This document shows, in pieces, positions 17,828 to 24,637 of a stretch of DNA of 64,000 nt. A program made the position numbers and the translations under genes. The notes under the pieces are model-generated. The model was not told the origin of the DNA. It ran no database searches and worked only from the letters and a program-made list of their open reading frames with translations. The stretch lies in contig CACBXW010000004.1 of assembly GCA_902543295.1 (NCBI GenBank), positions 1-64,000 on the forward strand, written 5' to 3'. The stretch is from an uncultured Pelagibacteraceae bacterium (GTDB lineage: Bacteria > Pseudomonadota > Alphaproteobacteria > Pelagibacterales > Pelagibacteraceae). How positions within the stretch are numbered: the stretch's first letter is position 1; the number at the start of each line of letters is the position of its first letter.

Positions 17828-19291
17828 ATGGAAAATTTAGGTTTAATCTTTGCTCCTTTATTTAGCTATAAATTATTAATTGTTTTATTTTTTGGAACAA
17901 TTTTTGGATTAATTCTTGGAGTTCTTCCTGGACTAGGACCAACAACAGGCGGTGCTTTAATATTACCATTTACGATGACGCTAGATCCACTCTCTGCAAT
18001 TGTATTACTAACTGCAATTTATTGTGCAGGAACTTATGGAGGTGCAATTACTGCAATTTTAATAAATACCCCTGGAACCCCTGCAGCAGCAGCCACATGT
18101 TTAGATGGTTACCCTTTGGCACAAAAAGGAGAAGCTGGAAGAGCTTTAGGTATGGCAACTGTCTCAAGCGTAATTGGTGGAATTGCTAGTGTTGTAGTTC
18201 TTATATTTTTTGCTCCTTTACTTGCAAATTTAGCTTACGAATTTGGTCAACCTGAATATTTTGCTCTAGCAATTTTTGGATTAACTATGCTTGCATCAAT
18301 TGGTGAAGGCAGTCCTATTAAAAATTTAATTGCTGGTGCTTTTGGAATTCTAATTTCAACTGTTGGTAAAGATTTTATGACATCTATAGATAGGTTTACA
18401 TTTGGAATTAATGAATTGACCGAAGGTATTGGTTTTATTCCAGTAGTAGTAGGTTTATTTGCTATTAGTGAAATGTTAACTCAATCTACTTTAATAAATC
18501 AAATATTTAATAGAGTAGCTTTAAAGGCAGTTAAACTTCCATCAATCGATGATTATAAAAAAACTTGGAAAACAATTATAAGATCTAGCGGGATAGGATC
18601 ATTTATTGGTGTTTTGCCAGCAGAGGGCGGAACTGTTGCATCATTAATAGGATATGCTGAAGCAAAAAGATGGTCAAAAAAACCTGAGGATTTTGGAAAA
18701 GGATCAATTGAAGGAATAGCTGGAGCTGAAGCAGCAAATAATGCTGCTACTGGAGGAGCTATGGTCCCAACGCTAGCTTTAGGCATACCTGGTAGTGCAA
18801 CTACAGCAGTAATACTTACAGGATTAATTATACATGGCGTAAGACCAGGTCCAGATTTATTTAGAGAGCAACCCGAGTTTCTTTATGGAATATTTGGATC
18901 AATGCTAATTGCAAATATTTTATTCTTCGTATTAGGATTTTTTGGAGCTAAAATATTTGCAAGAATAACTCTAGTTCCAAATAAATTATTATGGCCGATG
19001 ATATTTGCAGTTTCTGTTTGTGGAACATATTCTTTAAATCAGTCAATTATTGATGTTTGGTTGATGCTATTATTTGGAGTTATTGGTTTCTTTATGAGAA
19101 GATATGGATTTTCAGTTGTGCCAGTAATTATAGGTTTAATTTTGGGTGAATTGGTAGAGGGAACTTTAAGACAATCGCTTGTTATTTTCGATGGAAACTG
19201 GTTAATGTTTCTTCAAAGACCTATTGCATTAACATTTTTTGTTTTATCTTTAATTGCTTTAAGTTTTCCATTAATAAAGAGAAAGAAATAA
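17828..19291 (+). CDS. tctA: tripartite tricarboxylate transporter large permease, TctA
   Basis: 487 residues, about twelve membrane helices. Conserved TctA segments are visible: GLILGVLPGLGPTTGGALILP near the N-terminus, INTPGTPAAAATCLDGYPLAQKG, and the repeat-like AAEAANNAATGGAMVPTLALGIPGS in the middle. It forms the Na+- or H+-coupled channel fed by TctC. It starts 1 base after tctB and is followed 1 base later by an SDR gene, linking the transporter to the catabolic genes downstream. Confidence 0.92.
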   Translation: MENLGLIFAPLFSYKLLIVLFFGTIFGLILGVLPGLGPTTGGALILPFTMTLDPLSAIVLLTAIYCAGTYGGAITAILINTPGTPAAAATCLDGYPLAQKGEAGRALGMATVSSVIGGIASVVVLIFFAPLLANLAYEFGQPEYFALAIFGLTMLASIGEGSPIKNLIAGAFGILISTVGKDFMTSIDRFTFGINELTEGIGFIPVVVGLFAISEMLTQSTLINQIFNRVALKAVKLPSIDDYKKTWKTIIRSSGIGSFIGVLPAEGGTVASLIGYAEAKRWSKKPEDFGKGSIEGIAGAEAANNAATGGAMVPTLALGIPGSATTAVILTGLIIHGVRPGPDLFREQPEFLYGIFGSMLIANILFFVLGFFGAKIFARITLVPNKLLWPMIFAVSVCGTYSLNQSIIDVWLMLLFGVIGFFMRRYGFSVVPVIIGLILGELVEGTLRQSLVIFDGNWLMFLQRPIALTFFVLSLIALSFPLIKRKK

Positions 19292-19292
19292 A

Positions 19293-20042
19293 ATGATAAA
19301 GTTTGATCTAAGTAATAGAGTTGCAATTATAACAGGCGGTGCTCAAGGCTTTGGATTTGCAATAGCAGAAAGATTTATTCAATCAGGTGCAAAAGTTATT
19401 ATATGGGATATTGATGAACAAGAAGCAAAGAAAGCGGTTGAAAAAATAAATTCAGAAAACATAAGTTATAAAATTGTTAATGTATGTAACTTTGAAGAGA
19501 TTTCTAAAAGCTTAAAAGATATTGAGACTGAACATAATAAAATAGATATCTTTGTAAACAATGCTGGGATAACTGGTATGAACAAAACAGTTGCTGAATA
19601 TCCTATTGAGGAATGGGAAAAAGTAATTCAATTAAATTTAAATGCAGTATTTTACTGTTGTAAAGCAGTTGTTCCTTATTTGGAAAAAAATAATTATGGA
19701 AGAATAGTTAATATTGCATCAATTGCTGGAAAAGAAGGCAATCCTAATGCTGGAGCTTATAGCACATCAAAAGCTGGAGTTATTGGTTTAACAAAATCTT
19801 TAGGAAAAGAATTAGCATTAAAAAATATAGCAGTAAATTGCGTAACACCAGCGGCTGCAAAAACAAGAATATTTGATCAAATGACCGAAGAGCATATAAA
19901 TTACATGCTTTCAAAGATTCCAAGAAATAAGTTTGCAAAAGTTAATGAATTGGCTTCTTTAGTAACTTATTTAGCTAGTGAAGAAAACTCTTTTGCGACT
20001 GCAGCAGTGTTTGATCTAAGCGGGGGAAGAGCTACTTATTAA
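19293..20042 (+). CDS. SDR family dehydrogenase
   Basis: 249 residues, classical SDR. It has the cofactor motif TGGAQGFG at 14-21, Asp39 at the end of strand 2 (favouring NAD), NNAG at 89-92, Ser143, and catalytic Tyr156 and Lys160 in YSTSK. C-terminal LSGGRATY follows the family pattern. It is joined to tctA (1-base gap). In the non-phosphorylative rhamnose/fucose routes an SDR oxidises 2-keto-3-deoxy-aldonate at C4 to the 2,4-diketo acid, and the FAH hydrolase at 22884 would then cleave it. A sugar dehydrogenase role is also possible. Confidence 0.87.
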   Translation: MIKFDLSNRVAIITGGAQGFGFAIAERFIQSGAKVIIWDIDEQEAKKAVEKINSENISYKIVNVCNFEEISKSLKDIETEHNKIDIFVNNAGITGMNKTVAEYPIEEWEKVIQLNLNAVFYCCKAVVPYLEKNNYGRIVNIASIAGKEGNPNAGAYSTSKAGVIGLTKSLGKELALKNIAVNCVTPAAAKTRIFDQMTEEHINYMLSKIPRNKFAKVNELASLVTYLASEENSFATAAVFDLSGGRATY

Positions 20043-20066
20043 TGAATTTAATTTAATATTTTTTTT

Positions 20067-21095
20067 ATGAAATACTCTGCATCAAAAAATAGATACTCAA
20101 ATATGTTATATAGGACATGCGGTGATAGCGGTGTAAAATTACCTTTAATCAGCTTGGGTCTTTGGCATAATTTTGGAGCCAAAACCCCACTTTCAAATAT
20201 TAAAAAAATCCTATTTTACGCTTTTGATAGAGGTATTACTCATTTTGATTTGGCAAATAATTATGGCCCACCATATGGAAGTACTGAAATTAATTTTGGA
20301 AAAATAATAAGTAAAGACTTAAAAAAATATAGAGACGAACTCATCATATCATCTAAAGCTGGTTATGATATGTGGGAAGGACCCTATGGAGAATGGGGAT
20401 CAAAAAAACATATTATCGCAAGTTGTGATCAAAGTTTAAAAAGAATGAAAGTCGATTATTTTGACATATTTTATTCACATAGATTTGACCCAAATACACC
20501 TCTAGAAGAGACAGCAGATGCCTTAGAAAGTATTTATAAATCTGGAAAAGCTTTATATATTGGCATTTCATCTTATTCCTCCAAAAAGACAAATCAAATT
20601 TACAAAATTTTAAAATCAAGAAATATTAAATTGTTTATTCATCAACCATCATATTCGTTAATAAATAGATGGATTGAAAAAGATTTAACTAAGACAATAA
20701 GAAATTTGAAAATAGGATGTATTGCTTTTTCTCCTCTAGCTCAAGGCATGCTATCAGATAAATATTTAAAAAAGATACCTAAAGTTTCAAGAGCAAGTGA
20801 TATTACATCATACTTAGATAAATCATTAATAACAAAAAAAAACTTAAAGATCGTTTCTGATTTAAATAAGATTGCAATTAAAAGAGGTCAATCTTTATCT
20901 CAAATGGCAATTTCTTGGGTTTTATCAAATAATTATGTAACATCTGCTCTAATAGGAGTTAGAAGTTTAAATCAATTAAAAGAAAATTTGGAAAGTCTAA
21001 ACAAACTTAGTTTTTCAGGCTCTGAAATGAAAATAATTAATAAAACTGCAAAAGATGGTAATATTAACATCTGGAAGCAGTCAAGCTCATATTAA
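20067..21095 (+). CDS. gpr: aldo/keto reductase, YghZ/Gpr type
   Basis: 342 residues that match the E. coli YghZ (L-glyceraldehyde 3-phosphate reductase) pattern almost from end to end: LPLISLGLWHNFG, THFDLANNYGPPYGS, SSKAGYDMW, DIFYSHRFDPNTP, HQPSYSLINRW and a final NIWKQSS. The catalytic set is Asp/Tyr in DLANNYG, Lys in SSKAG and His in YSHR. It uses NADPH to reduce small aldehydes. Here it may act on lactaldehyde or another aldehyde, or as a sugar 1-dehydrogenase. A 24-base gap follows the SDR gene. Confidence 0.87.
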   Translation: MKYSASKNRYSNMLYRTCGDSGVKLPLISLGLWHNFGAKTPLSNIKKILFYAFDRGITHFDLANNYGPPYGSTEINFGKIISKDLKKYRDELIISSKAGYDMWEGPYGEWGSKKHIIASCDQSLKRMKVDYFDIFYSHRFDPNTPLEETADALESIYKSGKALYIGISSYSSKKTNQIYKILKSRNIKLFIHQPSYSLINRWIEKDLTKTIRNLKIGCIAFSPLAQGMLSDKYLKKIPKVSRASDITSYLDKSLITKKNLKIVSDLNKIAIKRGQSLSQMAISWVLSNNYVTSALIGVRSLNQLKENLESLNKLSFSGSEMKIINKTAKDGNINIWKQSSSY

Positions 21096-21096
21096 A

Positions 21097-22005
21097 ATGT
21101 ATATTGGTATTGATTTAGGTGGAACTAAAACAGAGTCCATCATATTAGATAAAAAAGGTAATGAGTTAGAGAGAATAAGAAAATCAACCCCAAAAAATTA
21201 CAACGGTACACTTGATATAGTTTGTGAACTAGTAAATTATTTAGAGGATAAATATAATTCTAAATGTAGTGTAGGTGTAGGCTCTCCTGGAGCTCTTTCT
21301 TTTGAAAACGACTGTATAAAAGGTGGTAATTCAACATGGTTAAATAATAGACCATTAAAAAAAGATTTAGAACTTAGATTAAATAGAAATATTTTTTTAG
21401 AAAATGATGCAAATTGTTTTGCATTGTCTGAGTCAATTGATGGAGCAGGAAAAAATGATGATGTTGTTTTTGGAGTAATAATTGGAACAGGAGTTGGTGG
21501 AGGTCTCGTTATAAACAATAAAATTATCAATGGTCATAATAATATAACTGGAGAGTGGGGCCATAATCAGATGCCATTGGGCTCAAATGACAAATGGAAT
21601 AGACATGATTGTTATTGTGGAAAAAAAGGATGTATAGAAACTTTTTTATCAGGTCCAGGTTTCTCAAGACATTTTTATGACATGTTTAAAATTAATCTCG
21701 ATGCTAAAATTATACAAGATAATGCTAATAATGGAGATGAAAAATCTTTAGAATTTATTTCTCAATATCTAGACTATCTAGCAAGAGGACTTTCTCAAGT
21801 CATAAATATTGTTGATCCTGGAGCTATAGTTTTAGGTGGAGGTGTTTCAAATATGAAGCAAATTTATGAGAATATAAATCCTAAATTAAAAAAATATGTT
21901 TTTAGCGATACTGTAAATACAAAAGTATTAAAACATATTCACGGTGACTCTAGCGGAGTAAGAGGAGCTGCTGATCTAGGAAGATCTGGCGAATTAAATC
22001 AATAA
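21097..22005 (+). CDS. ROK family sugar kinase
   Basis: 302 residues from the ATG at 21097, one base after the aldo/keto reductase stop. An earlier in-frame ATG at 21055 lies inside that gene and precedes the true ROK start MYIGIDLGGTKTES. DLGGTKT is the phosphate motif, ENDANCFA carries the catalytic Asp, IGTGVGGG follows, and GHNQMPL..CYCGKKGCIETFLSGPG is the ROK zinc motif. It is similar to Mak fructokinase and NagK. It phosphorylates a free hexose, and its presence in a catabolic run with dehydrogenases is slightly odd. Confidence 0.87.
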   Translation: MYIGIDLGGTKTESIILDKKGNELERIRKSTPKNYNGTLDIVCELVNYLEDKYNSKCSVGVGSPGALSFENDCIKGGNSTWLNNRPLKKDLELRLNRNIFLENDANCFALSESIDGAGKNDDVVFGVIIGTGVGGGLVINNKIINGHNNITGEWGHNQMPLGSNDKWNRHDCYCGKKGCIETFLSGPGFSRHFYDMFKINLDAKIIQDNANNGDEKSLEFISQYLDYLARGLSQVINIVDPGAIVLGGGVSNMKQIYENINPKLKKYVFSDTVNTKVLKHIHGDSSGVRGAADLGRSGELNQ

Positions 22006-22008
22006 AAT

Positions 22009-22869
22009 ATGAAAAAAGTTAAAATTGGTTTCATTGGAATAGGTTTAATGGGATATCCAATGGCAAAAAATCTACTAAAATCTAAATATCAAATCAAAGT
22101 TTTTAATAGAACTAAAAATAAAGCCCTTAAATTAAAAAAATATGGCGCAGAAGTATGTAATTCTTTAAAGGAAGTTGTTTCAGATCGAGATCTAATAATT
22201 ACAATGTTATCTGATGATAAGGCTATAAAAAAAATATATTTCAACTCAGAATTTTTAAAAAATTTAAAAGTAGGATCTACTGTTATAGATATGAGCTCTG
22301 CAAATCCAAAAACAGCAATTAATTTATCAAAATTATTAAAAAAATATAAAATTAATTTTTTAGACGCACCAGTTTCAGGAGGCACAAATGGTGCAGAGAA
22401 TGCAGAGCTTGCTATAATGGTTGGTGGAGACAAGAAAGTTTTTTCTAAAAATTTAAATATACTTAAGAAATTAGGCAATCCTGTTTTAGTTGGAAAAAAC
22501 TCTGCAGGTCAAATAGCAAAATTAGCTAATCAAATAATAGTTGGAATTACAATCGGATCTGTTGCAGAAGCAATTAAACTATCACAAAAATATAAAGTAA
22601 ATCCAATTAATATTCTTACAGCGTTAAAAGGAGGATGGGCTGATAGCAAAGTTTTGCAAACTCACGGACTAAGAATGATTAAAAATGATTTTAAACCAAG
22701 AGGAAAAAATTTTTCGCAATTAAAAGATATGAATAACATCCTTGATTGTGCGAAAAATAAAAAGTTAGAATTACCTTTATCTAAAATAGTAAAAATAATG
22801 TATAATAAGCTTGTTAAAAAGGGTTTAGGTAATTATGATCATAGCTCGTTATACAAAAGCTATAAATAA
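22009..22869 (+). CDS. beta-hydroxyacid dehydrogenase (HIBADH/tartronate-semialdehyde reductase family)
   Basis: 286 residues. GFIGIGLMGYPMA is the NAD(P)-binding motif, DAPVSGGTNGAE the substrate-binding motif and GQIAKLANQI carries the catalytic lysine. Family members act on 3-hydroxyisobutyrate, tartronate semialdehyde (GarR/GlxR) or sulfolactaldehyde. In the sugar-acid context, reduction of tartronate semialdehyde to glycerate is reasonable. It follows the ROK gene by 3 bases and precedes the FAH hydrolase by 14. Confidence 0.84.
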   Translation: MKKVKIGFIGIGLMGYPMAKNLLKSKYQIKVFNRTKNKALKLKKYGAEVCNSLKEVVSDRDLIITMLSDDKAIKKIYFNSEFLKNLKVGSTVIDMSSANPKTAINLSKLLKKYKINFLDAPVSGGTNGAENAELAIMVGGDKKVFSKNLNILKKLGNPVLVGKNSAGQIAKLANQIIVGITIGSVAEAIKLSQKYKVNPINILTALKGGWADSKVLQTHGLRMIKNDFKPRGKNFSQLKDMNNILDCAKNKKLELPLSKIVKIMYNKLVKKGLGNYDHSSLYKSYK

Positions 22870-22883
22870 TTATTGGAGATGAA

Positions 22884-23726
22884 ATGAAATTACTAAGAGT
22901 AGGAGAAAAAAATAAAGAAAAGCCAGCTATATTGGATAAAGATGGAAATTTGCGAGATATTTCTAAACATATAAATGATTTAGATCCAACTAATTTAAAT
23001 TTTGAAACATTTGAAAAAATCAAGAAAGTTGATTTATCATCGCTTCCAGAAATTTCAAAAAATACTAGATTTGGTTCATGTATAACTAAACCAGGAAAAT
23101 TTATTGCAATCGGATTAAATTTCTCTGACCATGCTGCAGAAACTGGGGCAAAACCACCAACAGAACCAATTGTTTTTATGAAAGCAACTAGTTCAATCAA
23201 CGGACCAAATGATGATATTGAAATTACAAGCTATTCAAAAAAACTAGATTGGGAGGTTGAGCTAGGTTTAGTTATTGGAAAAAATGCTAAAAATATTTCA
23301 GAAAAAAACTCACAAGATTATATCTTAGGCTATTGTTTAGTGAATGATGTAAGTGAGAGGGAGTGGCAAATAGAAAAAATGGGACAGTGGGTTAAAGGAA
23401 AGTCGCACGATACATTTGGACCAGTTGGTCCATATCTTGTAACTAAAGATGAGATTAATGATGTAAACAACCTAAATATGAAATTAGATTTAAACGGTGA
23501 AAGAATGCAAACGGGTAATACAAAAACAATGATTTTTAATGTAAATCAAATTGTTTCATATGTCAGTCGATTTATGTCTCTTCAACCAGGAGACATAATA
23601 ACAACAGGAACACCACCTGGAGTGGGTATGGGAAAGAAGCCTCAAAAATTTCTTAAAGCAGGAGATAAATTAATATTAAGTATTGATGAATTAGGCCAAC
23701 AAACATCAAAGATAGTTTCTTTATAA
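22884..23726 (+). CDS. fumarylacetoacetate hydrolase family enzyme
   Basis: 280 residues. The metal site is visible as Glu-x-Glu in DWEVELGLV plus Asp in CLVNDVSERE. KGKSHDTFGPVGPYLV and TTGTPPGVGMG are core FAH motifs. The overall pattern resembles 2,4-diketo-3-deoxy-L-fuconate or L-rhamnonate hydrolases, which split the diketo acid to pyruvate and lactate. A good ribosome binding site (TTGGAGATG) precedes it. Together with the SDR, RhmD-like dehydratase, FucU and lactonase it supports a non-phosphorylative deoxysugar route; other acylpyruvases remain possible. Confidence 0.85.
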   Translation: MKLLRVGEKNKEKPAILDKDGNLRDISKHINDLDPTNLNFETFEKIKKVDLSSLPEISKNTRFGSCITKPGKFIAIGLNFSDHAAETGAKPPTEPIVFMKATSSINGPNDDIEITSYSKKLDWEVELGLVIGKNAKNISEKNSQDYILGYCLVNDVSEREWQIEKMGQWVKGKSHDTFGPVGPYLVTKDEINDVNNLNMKLDLNGERMQTGNTKTMIFNVNQIVSYVSRFMSLQPGDIITTGTPPGVGMGKKPQKFLKAGDKLILSIDELGQQTSKIVSL

Positions 23727-23749
23727 TATATTATACAAAACTATTTTTT

Positions 23750-24637
23750 ATGAATATTATTTCTTCTACTCCAGAAATTCTATGGAAAAGTAAATCATTT
23801 TTGGGCGAAAGCCCCATATGGGTTAAAGAACATAAGTCTATATACTTTGTTGATATAAAAAAAAAAAAAATTTTAAAATACAACATTAATACAAAGCAAA
23901 AAAAAACATACGAAATTAACAAAGAGATAGGTTTCATTTCACATATAAAAAAAAATATATTTGTTTTAGGTCTTAAAAATGAATTAAGAATTTTGGACTT
24001 AATCAATAAAAAAAAAATAAAATCTATTCCTATAGAAAAAGATTTAAAGTTTAACAGAATAAATGATGGAAAAACAGATCATTCTGGCAATCTTTGGTTT
24101 GGAACAATAGATAACCGTGAAATGAATGTAAAGAATGGCTCATTGTATTGTTTAGAAAAAAATTTAAATTTAATTAAAGTAGATACCGGTTATTTTACGA
24201 CAAATGGTCCCGCATTTATAAGTAAAACATTATTATATCATACAGATACGCGAAAAAAAATTATTTATAAAATTAAAATCAATAATAAAAAAAAAATTCT
24301 AAAAAAAAAAATTTTTATTAAGTTTAAAAAAAAAACTGGTTCACCCGACGGAATGACTGTTGATAGATATTTAAATTTATGGGTCTGCTTTTATAGAGGA
24401 GCTTGTATTAAAGTATTTAATAAAAATGGAGAAAAAAAACATCAAATAGATTTTATGGCAAAAAATATTACTAACTGTATTTTTGGTGGTACAAAAAATA
24501 AAGAATTATTCATTACATCGGCAATAAAAGGTTTAGATAAGAGACAATTATCAAAAAATAATTATGATGGTTCATTATTTAGAGTTAAGACTAATATAGA
24601 GGGATCTAAAATAAAGAAATTTGCGATGAAATTGTAA
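23750..24637 (+). CDS. SMP-30/gluconolactonase family sugar lactonase
   Basis: 295 residues, a six-bladed propeller. Glu20 in LGESPIW, an Asn in TTNGPAF and an Asp in GSPDGMTVD are the expected metal ligands, and RINDGKTDHSGNLWFGT is the typical central segment. It hydrolyses an aldonolactone to the aldonate, which is the step between a sugar dehydrogenase and the dehydratase. The gene is exceptionally lysine- and A-rich and contains A runs of 14, 10, 11 and 10. Its stop overlaps the ppc start by one base (TAATG). Confidence 0.83.
   Translation: MNIISSTPEILWKSKSFLGESPIWVKEHKSIYFVDIKKKKILKYNINTKQKKTYEINKEIGFISHIKKNIFVLGLKNELRILDLINKKKIKSIPIEKDLKFNRINDGKTDHSGNLWFGTIDNREMNVKNGSLYCLEKNLNLIKVDTGYFTTNGPAFISKTLLYHTDTRKKIIYKIKINNKKKILKKKIFIKFKKKTGSPDGMTVDRYLNLWVCFYRGACIKVFNKNGEKKHQIDFMAKNITNCIFGGTKNKELFITSAIKGLDKRQLSKNNYDGSLFRVKTNIEGSKIKKFAMKL
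23857..23870 (+). repeat. 14-A homopolymer inside the lactonase gene
   Basis: Fourteen consecutive A encode part of DIKKKKI. Further runs of 10 (24287), 11 (24301) and 10 (24326) A lie in the same gene. Such tracts are prone to replication and transcription slippage. Confidence 0.9.

Noticed and set aside
22089..22478. 129-residue minus-strand ORF
   Set aside because: It is antisense to the beta-hydroxyacid dehydrogenase gene, has no domain or ribosome binding site, and arises from AT-rich codon bias.
22814..23200. 128-residue minus-strand ORF
   Set aside because: Antisense to the FAH gene and the dehydrogenase end; hydrophobic runs come from complement of Lys/Asn codons.
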